Part shown: positions 35,112 to 46,432 of the stretch, piece by piece | Position numbering within the stretch: the stretch's first letter is position 1 | Layout: every line of letters starts with the position of its first letter | Assembly (NCBI GenBank): GCA_036346225.1 | Contig: JARFIW010001105.1 | Location: 682,001 to 746,000 of the forward strand | Direction: 5' to 3' | Length of the DNA stretch: 64,000 bases | From: Platerodrilus igneus | Taxonomy: Eukaryota; Arthropoda; Insecta; Coleoptera; Lycidae | Program-made: the position numbers and the translations under genes | The notes under the pieces: model-generated | The model's input: the letters and a program-made list of their open reading frames with translations, nothing else | What the model was told of the DNA's origin: nothing | The model's database searches: none

Positions 35112-35335
35112 AGGGTAAATTAGATGTACCTTACCATAGACTGAGCAAAAGCAGAAATGGCCCCATCTATTTTGGTTGTATCTTTTACAACACGTTTCAT
35201 GCTAGCATAAAAGATTTGCTCATTCTTCAATTTAAAATAAATTTAAAAAGATTTTTGCTGGAAAATGCGTTTTATACCATACCTGATTTTTTAGCTTGTG
35301 CTGGAACTTTTAGGCTGCCCGTAAGAGATTTATGA
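35112..35335 (+). pseudogene. LINE C-terminal fragment, same family as 24706-25140
   Basis: Encodes a LINE C-terminus closely like the one at 25124-24876 but on the plus strand: VPYHRLSKSRNGPIYFG, INLKRFLLENAFYTIPDF. No RT core is present. Confidence 0.65.
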
Positions 35336-35439
35336 CGTATTTCTCTGTGCCTATCTTCGGTTGATTGTTGGTTACAATTTATGTATTTTGTACATGTATT
35401 TGTATTTTAACTTGTGATGACTAGTTGTAAATGTTCGAA

Positions 35440-36165
35440 ATACTCAAAATGATTGGAATGAGTTATAGGGATAGATGAATAGTACATAGTTTATACAAAG
35501 AACAAACAGCAGTAATAGAATTAGAGCAGGAACGTAGAGAAGTAAGCATTAGGAAAGGTGTGAGACAAGGATGTGCCCTATCTTCATTAATTTTTAACTT
35601 GTACATTGAAGAGGCAATGAATATTGTCAAATGCAGGAAGACATTTGGAATTACTATGCAGGGACAAAAAATTGATATGCTTAGATTTGCAGATGACATA
35701 GCGGTATTAGCGTCTAGCAAGGAAGAGTTAGAAGCTGCTCTTAATGAAATGGAATCGGTTCTATCAGAGCGATACGGTATGAAAGTTAACAAAAATTAAA
35801 CTAAAGTACTAGTATGCCACAGAGAGGAAAATAAATCAAAAACAAGAATACAAATAGGTAACAAGAACTTACAAGAGGTTAAGAATTTTTGCTACCTAGG
35901 AAACCAAATAACGCAAAATGGGAAAAGCACAAAAGATATAAAACAAAGGTTAGCACAAGGTCGTGCTACTTTTAACAAGAAAAAGCAACTACTATGTTCA
36001 AAGACAACAAACATAGAAACAAGGAAAATATTGCTTAAAATATATGTGTGGAGCACAGCACTGTAAAGCTGTGAAGCCTGGACAGTAGGAGAAGTGGGCA
36101 AGAAAAAGGTGAAGCCTTTGAAATGTGGTGCTACAGACGTATGATGAAGATATCATTCTTAAGCT
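35440..36165 (+). pseudogene. RTE-type LINE reverse transcriptase fragment
   Basis: Contains GVRQGCALSSLIFNLYIEEAM (motif B, about 35556-35620), DMLRFADDIAVLAS with catalytic FADD (about 35680-35705), and in-frame or shifted C-terminal residues NFCYLGNQITQNGKS near 35885-35930. A stop at 35797 and others interrupt it. The 3' part (35960-36060) matches the LINE fragments at 5370-6290 and 39628-40183. Confidence 0.75.
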
Positions 36166-36577
36166 AAAATTTCAATGTGAGTTGTTTTTTGCCGTTTTTT
36201 TGTTCAATATTTATAAGAGTAAACAGCCTAGTTATTTATATAATATTTTAAATGTATGATGCTCTAATCACAACCTTAATCTTCGCAGCAACAGTACATT
36301 AACAATTTCAATCCATAAAACAACTAAGTTCAAGTGTTCATTTGAATATCATGCTGCAACAATATTTAATAAATATTTTGATTTATATTTAAGAGCAAGT
36401 TCAGTTCAAACCTTCAAAAAGGCTTTGTTAATTAGAATTATTAAAAGGCAGAACCACATATAATTGGTGTACAGAGGTACTCTGTGAAAATCAGCTTTGC
36501 TGACATTGTACCATTTAAATAATTATTATGTTTATAATTTATTATTTAATAAACTTTTCTATTCTATTCTATTCTAC
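36166..36577 (+). mobile_element. LINE 3' fragment with (ATTCT)n tail
   Basis: Near 36330-36470 a frame resembles a LINE C-terminus (FEYHAATIFNKYF, SSVQTFKKALL). The sequence ends with AATAAACTTTTC and repeats of ATTCT to about 36577, a CR1/L2-like tail, directly before BEL coding sequence. Confidence 0.6.
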
Positions 36578-37966
36578 TCAGGAGATAGCGGAAGCAGAAA
36601 AGGAAATATATCGAATGCTACAAGCTGAAGCTTTTGGTGATGAGATCTGGCAAATAAAACGAAACTCAAACATGTCGATCCACAAAGCAAGCTGGCTATA
36701 CAAACTGTCCCCATTTCTTGATGCGTAATCGGTCCTAAAGATGAAAGATAGAACTACGTTGGCAGATATATCATACGAGGCAAAAAATCCTATATTCTTG
36801 CAACGGGACAACCCTTAAACTGACTTAATAATTAGATATTACCACGAAAAGCATCACCACCATAATAGGGAGACGAAGGTGAATGAAATATGGCAAAAAT
36901 ATGTTATACCTCAGCTACGAACTAAAGTTAAAAAATCTGTATTAAAGGCCAGTTTTGTAAAAATTATCGAACTATACCAAAGGTACCTGAAATGGCAGAT
37001 CACCCTAAAACGAGGCTCGCAGCCTTTACACGACCATTCTCCTACGTCGGTGTTGACTACTTTGGGCCAATGGAAATTGTTAATGAACGAAAAGTCGAAA
37101 AGCGATGGGGATTACTCTTCACATGCCTCACTGTAAGAGCAGTAGACATTGAAGTAGCTCATTCGCTGAGTAAATCATCCTGTATAATGGCTATTCGAAA
37201 TTTCGAATTACAGCACGGAACGCCAATAGAAATAAGGACAGATCACGGAACGAATTTTGCAGCATACATAATGAACTAAAAAGACAACTAAAGAACATAC
37301 ATCCGGACGACTATAAGAGGGCATTCCAAAATATTAATTGGAAATTTAATCCACCATCGGCACCCCCACATGGGTGGTTGTTGGGAACGTCTCGTACGGT
37401 CTGTAAAGAAATGCGTGATGCTGACGATGCCAAGCAGACGACCAGATGACGAGATCTTAAGGAACCTTCTGAAAGAAGCGGAACACATAATTAATTCTAG
37501 GCCTTTAACGTCCATTCCTGCAGACCCAGAAAATGAGAAAACGTTGACGCCTAACCACTTTTTACTAGGATCTTCGAGTGGTGTTAAGCCAACTGGCGAA
37601 TATACCGACGACGTCCTAATACTGCGCAGAAACTGGGAAATCTTTCAAAGACTAGCAGCTCATTTTTGGAGGCGTTGGGTGATAGAGTATATGCCAGATC
37701 TTACTCGTAGAATGAAATGGTTTGAGAAAGTGAAACTTATTGAGATCGGTGATGTGGTGATTATAATGGATGAAGCAAAGCGAAATTCGTGGAAAAGAGG
37801 CATTGTATTGGAAACAGTGCATGGCGGAAATAGTGACCAAATACGACAAGTTATTATACAAACGTCCAACGGAATTTTTCGAAGATCGGCAGCAAAAGTT
37901 GCTGTGTTGGAAGTTAGTAAGCAGAACCTCGGTGCCGGTTCAACTTACCAGGGGGGAGTATGTTAA
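36578..37966 (+). pseudogene. BEL/Pao element 2, integrase part of pol, broken
   Basis: Plus-strand frames give the region before integrase (36580-36725), then integrase: FSYVGVDYFGPMEI with the first catalytic Asp (about 37040), IRTDHGTNFAA with the second (about 37232), PPHMGGCWERLVRSVK (third acidic region, about 37365), NSRPLT and NHFLLG. A DUF5641 C-terminus follows (AAHFWRRWVIEYMP, GDVVIIMDEAKRNSWKRG) to TAA at 37964-37966. Frame changes lie near 36985, 37275 and 37350. Gag and RT are absent; the left side is cut by a LINE tail. Confidence 0.85.
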
Positions 37967-38313
37967 GAACTGTAAATAGTTAATAGTTGCTTGTGTTACT
38001 ATAGCATTTATTATTATTAGAAAGATTATTAAAAATAAGGATCAAGGACTATAGAGGTCAAAATTTGAAAGAAAAATTAAAATAATTATTTTTTGACAAG
38101 CCTAAAAATATTGGAGTGTATAGAAATCTTGGAGGGATACACGCGGTTTGCAAGTAATTGTTAAAGGCCACAATGTAAGTGTATTCCAGACTAGCTATTA
38201 TCCTGTATTAAGACAATATTTTTAGGAAATTTATAACGCTATTATAAAATTGACAACCTAACATTTTGTGCGAAGTTGAAAATAAAACTGTTCCTAAATT
38301 TGGCGTCTTAACA
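37961..38313 (+). repeat. 3' LTR of BEL/Pao element 2
   Basis: 353 bp from TGTTAAGA to TCTTAACA, an 8-bp inverted end pair. It is preceded by a CAGGGGGGAGTA polypurine tract (37949-37960). A stop codon of pol overlaps its start. AATAAA at 38281 fits the R region. No 5' LTR is present in the window. Confidence 0.75.
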
Positions 38314-38566
38314 ATAGCTTAGAACCAGTAGTCGGACAGCCCACCATAGAGAGCCAATCCTACATGTTGTGGTAAAGTTGCGACTTTGTACATCAACCGC
38401 AACAGGCTGTATGAGAATTTCAAGGAACTGTGTAGGCTAGCGCAGAATATAAATAAGTGGAGGTACGTGTCCAACCAGTTTTGAGACAGAAACCTAATGA
38501 CGAAAAATAAACGCATATAAATCTGATGATTATTATAAACAACTACAGGTTTTGGTTGTGAAATAT

Positions 38567-39202
38567 GTTACATGCCGAAATTCGGTATATAAACATTTCT
38601 ATAAGTTCCTAATTTGTAAATGATTTTGCGCCAATAATTTTAAAAGACTTGTGCGTGTATTTCCGTCCCTTTTGATAGTCGCGTCGGCGCTCGAGATTGC
38701 GCAGACGCAGAGTGAGAAAATGGTGAATTTCCGATACGTCAGGCTAGTCAGCCAGGCGTCGAGCCTAGTGGTTATCTTTGTGCCGTTTTCTTGTCTTTTT
38801 TGTCAGATATGTAGGTTTCCCTTTGTCTTTTGTACCTGTTATCGCTCCTACCTGTATTCCTTTACCGTTCCGCTACAAAGAAGAAGAAGACAAATTTGAA
38901 TTTGGATTCAACCGGGGGCAAAAGGATGACCCACGCCCTCAATGCTCCCCGACGCCAGCTGCCGCCAAAATAGCCGTAATGCTATGAGAAGTCCTACAGT
39001 TTACGTGAATACCTTTTGTTTTTCCTTATATTTAAAATAAACATTTTGTATGTGATAATAATTTGAGCAAAGGTATGACGTAATACCTTATTTGTACAAC
39101 ATTTTGCAAATATTTATTTGTCTTACCAACTGTTGTAGTGGCCCTCATACATTACCGCCAAGACTTAAAAAGTATACCTTGAGTGTAGACCTAAAGTGTA
39201 AT
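38567..39202. mobile_element. Insert resembling a solo LTR
   Basis: 636 bp starting GTTACATGCC and ending GTGTAAT, flanked by AAATAT (38561-38566 and 39203-39208). Position and duplication are fixed by alignment with the empty site near 5640. TATATAAA near 38582 and AATAAACATTTTG near 39038 fit a promoter and poly(A) signal. Termini are not canonical TG...CA, so the class is unproven. Confidence 0.5.
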
Positions 39203-39331
39203 AAATATCTGCAACTAATGTTGACCGTGCGAAAAGATATATTGGAAAAAGATTACATCGGAAAATGTTCAAGTGCTGGGGGAACTTGGAAGCTACAGGC
39301 TGCTTACCCCCCCCCGCCCCCTCTCACAACC

Positions 39332-39627
39332 TTACATGTGATTTTCCAATGCTCCACCCAAAGGTACTACATTGGCCAGGAAGCGATTTTTTTTTACTTG
39401 GAAAATTTAGAATTTTGTCGAACCCTTGCTGTTCCAAGCAAAGCAGGGATCTTTAACGTGCATGACAACACTCACACACGGGACTTCCATTTTACCTCTC
39501 ATTCGAACAAGGGTGTATTTCTGTGAAAAATGCTCGCCTAATATTTTTCAAGTGGACCGTGTCGGGATTCAAACCTGGGCGTAATAGTCACACACATACC
39601 AACTATGCCATGGAGCCGCCCCCCGCT
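39332..39627 (-). repeat. tRNA-derived SINE with A and B boxes
   Basis: 296 bp flanked by TCACAACC (39324-39331 and 39628-39635). On the minus strand it begins with a tRNA-like head: A box TGGCATAGTTGG (39610-39599) fits TRGYNNARNNGG exactly, and B box GGTTTGAATCC (39575-39565) has one mismatch to GGTTCRANNCC. A copy without the head is at 20768-21003. Confidence 0.75.
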
Positions 39628-40435
39628 TCACAACCATTGAATGTCTGAGAAATAGGGTATATAATTGTAAAACAATAGAAGGGAACCGAACTGCATCTAA
39701 CAAGAAAGAACAGCGTCTTTGATGAAAGATAACAAACACATAAGCAAAAAGAAAATTGTTGAAAGCATATGTGTGGAGCACAGCACAGTATGCCTATGAA
39801 ATACAAGCAGTCTGAAAAGCAGACAGAAAAACGGTAGCAGCCTTTTGGAATACTGTGCTTCAGATGTATGAGGATGATAGCATGGACATACAAAGTTAAT
39901 AACAAATAGGCTATAGAAATAGTAGAGGAACAAGGATATCTGTGGGAAAAAATAGGAGAAATAGAAGGGCAGAATACGTTCTAAAGCATTTTTGGGGAAT
40001 AGTATGGGATATATTACAAGCACAGATAGGAAAAAGGAAGTAGATGTAGACCTAGATCAGATAGTGATAGGTGCAGACCGTGCAAATTTCAGGGAAATGC
40101 ATAGGTTAGTTTAGAATAGGAAACAACGAGTGTACGCGTCTAACCAGTTTCAGGACTGAAGACCTATGATGATGATGATGACTAGTTGTAATTCAAATTT
40201 GTGATACACACACATGCTTTAAATATAAACTTAAACAAATTAAATTAATGTAAAAAAAAAAGTTATCGATTGCTTATACAGTTAGAAACCACCACTAGTT
40301 GAAAACTATTTAGTATCAAACGTTTAAAAAACCCATCAATTATCAAAAACAAGTTTTATACACAGTTTCAACTAAATATTTATAAAATATAATACACCTA
40401 GCTCTTAAAGCTAGATTGTAACTACGAATCAAGCT

Positions 40436-41824
40436 TTAATCAAAATAATCTTCAATGTCTATATTCGGATCCAAAATATCATCACCATAAGGAGACAAAT
40501 CGATTTGATTCAAAATTAAATTTTCACACGTTTCTTCCAAGTCAGTTTCTCCAATTAATACAGCTCCTTGTAATTTGTTATTCTGAAGAACAAATTTAAT
40601 GTATTCATGACCTTTTGTCATACGTAGTAAAATTTCATAATCTTGTCCTAATTTTTGGCCATTATATAAACCCAACAAAATTACTTTGTATCCAAATAGT
40701 TTAGTTGAATGCGCAAATAATTCGAAACAAAAATCTTGAAGAATACTGTCTTTTTTGAAAGTCGCAGATAAACATTTGGCCGTATAACACCCCATTTGGT
40801 GCGCTTGGGTCCATAATTTCATGGGAAACCAATGCTTTGCAAATTCCCAACTTGCGGTGCAAACATCACCCGCTGCATAAATATTTTTTATAGAAGTTTG
40901 CATAAACTGGTTAATGCACAACCCACCATCGCTAGCTCTTTTAAATGCATCGCCAACAACAACAAAGTTTATCTGAGGTAAAACACCTGTTGCAGAAACG
41001 ATCAGATCACATTCCACCTTTTCGTTGTTTGACATTAAAACTTCTACTGGAAACTCAGCACCTTCATTTATATTAACTGCTTGAACTTCACAACTATAAT
41101 GAATTTGAATGTTACACGATGAGCTTGTACCGCATATTTCCAAATTTTTATACCAATCTGGTCCTAAAGCAGCACCCGATTTTTGAAAATCGTCTTCTTT
41201 ATAACGCATGCGTTTAGAAGGTGATGGCATTTGTGCATTGTTTGATGTTTTAAGAGATTGTTCAAAGAATTCAGCAGCTCCAGGATCAACAAACGTTGCT
41301 GTGATATGTTTATCCTTAATTATCCAATGCACATCTGTGTTTCTGATTTTGAAAATTAGTTCAGAAGCTATTCCTCCATTTCCTATAATTGCAATTTTTT
41401 TCGATTTACTAAGCTTTTTAACAAAAACTTCCACGGAATCAGTATCACGAATTCCTAAAATATACGGATTATTTAGTGTCTCTAGTATGATATTGGGTTG
41501 GGCACCAGTACATAGAGTTAAAAACTGATAAGCGATTCTTTTCCCAGATTCTGTTATAATAAAATTTTCACAATTATTAATTTCAACCAACTTATCGTGA
41601 ATCACAACTACATTTTTATAAGAATCTGTTAATGACTGTATATTCTTTTCTTCCACATCAAAACTCGATAATGTTCTCGTAATGGCTTGTAAATTGGTTA
41701 CAGTTTTTATTAGACACGATTCACTTATTAACAGGATCCTTTCATCTGGTTCTAAAAATGCTAATGTCTCTGCACAACTTACGCCTGATATTCCACCACC
41801 TACTATAACAAACGTAGCATTCAT
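40436..41824 (-). CDS. Pyroxd1: Pyridine nucleotide-disulphide oxidoreductase domain protein 1
   Basis: 462 codons, single exon, intact, from ATG 41824 to TAA at 40438-40436. FAD-binding Rossmann start FVIVGGGISGVSCAE at residues 5-19; a family-typical IKTVTNLQ near residue 40; a second NAD(P)H-binding fold KIAIIGNGGIASEL near residue 142; ATGVLPQ near 280; and the C-terminal FAD contact NIYAAGDVCTASWEFA near 315. There is no redox CxxC pair, which fits PYROXD1 rather than classical disulphide reductases. Vertebrate PYROXD1 is about 500 residues and protects the RTCB tRNA ligase from oxidation. The gene starts 8 bases after the mRpS18B stop and has no room for its own promoter, so co-transcription is likely. 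Confidence 0.93.
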   Translation of the reverse strand: MNATFVIVGGGISGVSCAETLAFLEPDERILLISESCLIKTVTNLQAITRTLSSFDVEEKNIQSLTDSYKNVVVIHDKLVEINNCENFIITESGKRIAYQFLTLCTGAQPNIILETLNNPYILGIRDTDSVEVFVKKLSKSKKIAIIGNGGIASELIFKIRNTDVHWIIKDKHITATFVDPGAAEFFEQSLKTSNNAQMPSPSKRMRYKEDDFQKSGAALGPDWYKNLEICGTSSSCNIQIHYSCEVQAVNINEGAEFPVEVLMSNNEKVECDLIVSATGVLPQINFVVVGDAFKRASDGGLCINQFMQTSIKNIYAAGDVCTASWEFAKHWFPMKLWTQAHQMGCYTAKCLSATFKKDSILQDFCFELFAHSTKLFGYKVILLGLYNGQKLGQDYEILLRMTKGHEYIKFVLQNNKLQGAVLIGETDLEETCENLILNQIDLSPYGDDILDPNIDIEDYFD

Positions 41825-41832
41825 TGTTACAA

Positions 41833-42384
41833 CTAATTCTTTGGTTTGTAATATTCCGAATAATCGTACATGCGGTAATGTACGTCAAACGTTATTAATC
41901 CACGATCTTTAGCACGTTCGAGTGCAACCAGTAACTGATTATGCTTTTTCTGACAAAGACCTGTTTTTGAATATCTTAATGTACTTCCAGTATAAGGACA
42001 AATAAATTGTTGCAGTAGCTTTGTATTCTGCTCGTGTAGTACTAAATATTCGTCACGACAAATAGGGCATGGGCTACCTGTAGATATAACGTTTTGTCTA
42101 ACGCAAGTTTTTCTAGTTTTTCTAGGAGCAATAGAACCTTTGTGATTTCTGCGATATGGAACCCAAACTGGTTGATCACCGTACGTTTTCTTGTAAGCAG
42201 CACTGTTTAAATACTTTATACTTGTTTCCACTGAAACTTCTTCTGAACGGTCTTTGGTAATTTCTCGAGTTTCGATTTGTAATTCGTCTTCAGAATAGAA
42301 AAATGGTGGTGATATAGAAATAGGGCGAAGAATGTTGATTTTCAGATTTGGAACTAGGAGTCGTCCAATATTTCGCGATAACAT
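41833..42384 (-). CDS. mRpS18B: Mitochondrial ribosomal protein S18B (mS40)
   Basis: 183 codons, intact, single exon, ATG 42384 to TAG at 41835-41833. The N-terminus is Arg/Leu/Ser-rich like a mitochondrial presequence. The conserved core follows: YGDQPVWVPYRRNHKG (residues ~68-83), TRKTCVRQN, a CPICRDEY metal-ligand motif (~105), the KLLQQFICPYTGSTL segment and GLCQKKHNQLLVALERAKD. It is a component of the small mitoribosomal subunit. It is the upstream cistron of a tight pair with Pyroxd1. Confidence 0.92.
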   Translation of the reverse strand: MLSRNIGRLLVPNLKINILRPISISPPFFYSEDELQIETREITKDRSEEVSVETSIKYLNSAAYKKTYGDQPVWVPYRRNHKGSIAPRKTRKTCVRQNVISTGSPCPICRDEYLVLHEQNTKLLQQFICPYTGSTLRYSKTGLCQKKHNQLLVALERAKDRGLITFDVHYRMYDYSEYYKPKN

Positions 42385-43118
42385 TATTTAGAACTTAGAA
42401 AATCTAAACGAATCACACTAAAATAGAAAGATCATAACCTCACTTTTAAACGAACGAAACGTGTCTCTAGCATTTTTTATATTATATTAAACATTAGATT
42501 ACGAATCTAGGGACACTTAATCTATATCGGGATTGGTTGTTCTAATAGTCCAATTAGGAATATTTCTACATATTTGTATCAAATACCAATTCCAATTAAT
42601 ATATTAACAATAAAGTGCGAAGACTCCATTGGTTTGCAATACCACCTAAAATTAACTTTCTATACTGTACTGTTAAACTAAATGAGTATTTTAAATTACT
42701 CAACTACAACTCAAGAATGTGATTATTCAATTAGTCGTTCACTTTACAGAAAATGAAATATATTAGTTTAAATGAGTTGATTCAGATAACACGGCAACTT
42801 AGTAGTCAGGACATTCATACTTGAGACTTGCACAATTTTTATTAGATTTCAAATTTTTGAGGAAAATATCAAATTTAAATCACTATTACAATTATAAATT
42901 ATATTGTGATGATAATCACCTCGTCACAAGCATCGTTAGATCTAATTATAGATTAAAGTTAAGGAATTAGAAAAACTTAAAAGACCAATGTGGGTTTTAT
43001 TGTTTTTAATAAATTTTCCCTAAGACTTATAAACTTTTAGAATAATTGTTACGTTTATTTTGAATATTTCGTACATTTTTTCTGTTAATAAGAAATACGT
43101 GGTTTAATAGTTGTAAAA
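42385..43118. other. 5' flank of the mRpS18B-Pyroxd1 pair
   Basis: The promoter of the pair should lie within the first few hundred bases right of 42384. No TATA box is obvious at a set distance; GC content stays low. No other gene or repeat partner was seen before repeat B starts at 43119. Confidence 0.4.
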
Positions 43119-44348
43119 TCAAATCCCTTTGGCGTTAAAAACGAAAATTAATTCAGTAAATTAAAATAACCCTTTCACGTGTTAATTCATTTATCTATTT
43201 GTATAAATTCGATACCTATTGTTACATCCTAGAGCCTAATGAATAATAAATACTCCTAAGAATTCCCCAACGTAAAGTTTATGGTAAAATTAAACAAGCG
43301 ATAACTGGTTCTAGGTATCTGATAATTGATTCTTATGTGTTTTCCATTGAAAGCTTCGTCGAATTAAAGCCGCGTATTATCCCAATAAACCGTGTTTTTC
43401 AGTTTTATTTCCTTAACAACAATATTACTTTGAGCTCTGGTCATTAGTGAAACAAAATTAATATTCACTTGCTCTTCAATCTACACAACGAAAACACGTG
43501 TAGAATGGTTTGATGTTTCGGTTTTTCTGTATGAAAAGTTCGCGCACGCCTTACAGCGTGATGCGTATTTATAAGTTTTATAAAATTGTACTCTTCGACG
43601 ACAATAAATTAATTTTATTAATAATTACTACAGTTCCTTCCGGTGGCCCTTAAAGTCACAATGAATGGTCGCCCTTTGTTGTGATGGGAAGACCACCCCA
43701 AGGCGGGATCACACGGACCTCTGTTTCGCGCCGCTTTTACAGACGGTAGGAGCCAACCCGGTGGTGGTGACTCGAGGGCGAGTGTTTATACGCTAATTTT
43801 CTTATATGGGTACCCGGTAGTTGTTGAAAACAACATATGTACACGGGTCTACGGATGCATCACCTTGTTGGTGGTAAAATGACTGGTTGTTTGTATGTGC
43901 GAGGATATTATATTGTTTACTGATTTCTTTATTAGGATAATTTTAGGTATAGAAGTCAGTACTTACAATGCTGATTTCAAGCTGTGATTTTTAGTAAAGT
44001 AATTTTTTCCTTTCTCTTGTTTGAAGATTAAGATAGAGAGTGACCTAAAAACTGAAGATCGCCATGCTAAATATGATTCTTTTTTATTCGTAATTATGTA
44101 TATTGTGTACCTACGAATTGTTAATTTTGGTACTATTGTTTTTTGTATATAATTTTGTTTTTTAAATTAGAGGTTTTTAGTTTGTAAATGTTTGATTGTG
44201 AATGAGTGAGTATATTTTAATTTCAGGCCTCCCTTAATTTTCTTTGTAGGTATAATACCCCGCCCACTCGCCGATTGATCCCGGTCAATTTCTTCTTTTT
44301 ATTCCTCGTTTTTATTTCTTTTTTTTAGACTACATCGCTGAACGTAGC
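43119..44348 (+). repeat. Dispersed repeat B (copy of repeat A)
   Basis: Uninterrupted relative of repeat A, starting TCAAATCCCTTTGG and ending in a hairpin with ACGTAGC at 44342-44348. It shares the GGTGGCCCTTAAAG block (43641), CGCCCACTCGCCGATTGA (44261-44278) and acceptor-like tracts ending CAG/TAG at about 44226 and 44249. It has no coding frame. Confidence 0.7.
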
Positions 44349-44492
44349 GTAATATTTGTTACTTTCTCCTTAAAATGTTTGACATTTCATGACAAATTGG
44401 ACTTAAAATTGGGGTACGATTTAACTATTAGGTTATTGCTTTTTAGATTCAATTTAAATATTTTATAAATATTATTATCTACAAAATAATTT

Positions 44493-45163
44493 CTTTTGAC
44501 CATAGTTGAATTTGATTTAATTCTAAGTAAAAACTGCTCCTAGAAAGAGGTATATTAACACCGCCTGTGGTGGGGCGGGTGATGAATGTATGTAACACGC
44601 ACCCAGTAGTGCTAGTCGGTCTCAAACCCGGAAAAAGAAGGAGGCGCTATTTTCACGGATTCCTTTTTGTTTCTTTAGTACTCTCTTGTATCAATCTATA
44701 GGTGGAACTTTATTGATCTTTCCTGTTAGGAGACAAACTTCTACTCTTTTAGTTTAGACCCCAACTCCATTTCTTCTGGACCTGATCGGCTATTAGGGTA
44801 TTTGAGGTCAGACTGACCAACTTCCTTTCCTTGTATATAAAAATTAAAACACTTTAAAATACCTTTTGATCATAATTGAATGTGATTTAATTCTAAGTAA
44901 AAACAGTTCTTAGAAAGAGGTATGCTAATATCGTCTGTTGGAGGTGGGTGTTGCACGTGTGTGGCACACACACCCAGCAGTGCCGCAGTCGGTCACAAGC
45001 CAGGAGGAGGGTCTAGTATCTCGGGTTTGCTTGCTTAGCACTCTCTCGTACCAATCTATGGATTAAACTTTCTTTGATATTTCCTAATAGGGGACAAACT
45101 TCTACTCTTTTACTTTAAACCCCAACTCTATTTCTTCTTACTCAGTTCGGCAATTAGGGTTGT
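44493..45163 (+). repeat. Tandem duplication, ~369-bp unit, second unit interrupted
   Basis: Unit 1 (44493-44861) and unit 2 (44862-45163) align throughout (TTCTAAGTAAAAAC, GACAAACTTCTACTCTTTTA). Unit 2 stops after CAATTAGGGT; its missing end reappears at 57565-57612 (GACCAACTTCC, TTGTATATAAAAATTAAAAC), so 45164-57564 is inserted DNA. Confidence 0.65.
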
Positions 45164-45208
45164 TACGTTATTTTTTTTCGTGGCAGGCGCGTTGGGCGCC
45201 AAAGTTAT

Positions 45209-45868
45209 GTTACGTTGGCTCGTAGCCGTGCGTAACAAAAAGAAAAGCAAAGAGAAAAAAAGAAAGTGACCTGGCTCAATCGGAGAGTAGGGGGGGTTGT
45301 AGAAAGCAGACCAACCTATAAGGGACGTGGCTGTCAGGAATTAGTAACAGTACCTGCAATAGAAAAATTAGAATAGTAAACCTGAAAAGAAAACAAATTG
45401 GTCCTGCAAACCTGAAACAAAGAAAAAAACCTAGCATACGGATCAAGTATAAATTGTTCAATACTTTGTAGAATAAAAAAAAAAATGTTTGAATAATCTA
45501 TATAATTTAACAACGTTAAAAGCAATATAACAAATCTTTAGTACAAAGTGAGGTAATATTGGGGAGTAGCAGAAACGTTTCCTCACTCACCAATTAAACA
45601 TAAATCAGACAAAATGTAAAAAAAATAAATAGGTAAGACACAATTGATATAAGTAATTCAGTAAAATTTTTAACAAAGAAATAGATAAATAGATAAGCAC
45701 AATTGTTATGAGTCATTCAGTATGGTTGATTGTTCTCTTTTTTTTCCTTTTTTTTTGTTTTAAAATAGCCTGCAAGTCTATGTAAAAAGGTATCAGAACG
45801 ACAAAGAATATTGCAAAACAACGTATAGATATTTAAAGTAACAACAAGTAGGAAATAGTTCAACTTAC
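45209..45868 (-). repeat. Repeat C, left copy (inverted relative to 60863-61402)
   Basis: Aligns over its length with the reverse complement of 60863-61402, from the terminal GTTACGTTGGCTCGTAGCC to GTTCAACTTAC (45858-45868). It has the reversed CGATTGAGCCCGGTCA-like motif at 45267-45282. It is non-coding. Confidence 0.75.
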
Positions 45869-46432
45869 ACAAGGTCCTTCAGTACCGCTTCCTTGCCATT
45901 GAAGTGTGGGATTCACGATGTCTGGCACTAACGAAGCACTTCACCCTAGACTGTGAGGGTGTTGATGGAACTTATCACAAATTACCCTAATCACACCGAC
46001 TTATTTCACTGGGGTTAGCAGCGGACCTTACCACGCGAAGGAACTATGTATATTATTTTTGTAAACATACAAAAAGCAGCGAGGAACTTCAACCACTACC
46101 TTTGTAAGCCAGTAGTCTGTTATGTTTTCCAATAACGAAAGTTGCGCAGGCAATGTTCTATTTTGGATTCGTTGGGGTTAGCAAATTCGGCAACTACAGT
46201 ATCAACTGTATTTGGAATCACCCAAACGTAGGCACTACTCTGATACAATAACAAAGGAACCGCGAAACGAGATCGCACACACCGTTTAACTATCAGAAGA
46301 CAAAATCATCAAACAAAACAACTACAATAAGTAAAGCACGTGTATCACTAACGTAAGTTCGTCTAATCTGTTCCGTAAAACACTTGTGTACAGTTAATAT
46401 ACAATTTTTCTTTCATAAGAAAACAACTAAAC

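Larger units (their letters stand above)
38320..40183 (+). mobile_element. RTE-type LINE 3' fragment, dissected by two insertions
   Basis: Three blocks (38320-38566, 39203-39331, 39628-40183) align in order with 5480-6290 and end in GATGATGATGATG. They are separated by an LTR-like insert and a SINE, each flanked by short duplications. Coding content is degenerate RT C-terminus only. Confidence 0.7.

Noticed and set aside
36001..36060. Candidate CRISPR-like or other short spaced repeats across LINE fragments
   Set aside because: Similarity to 5860 and 39750 is explained by LINE homology, and the sequence is eukaryotic.
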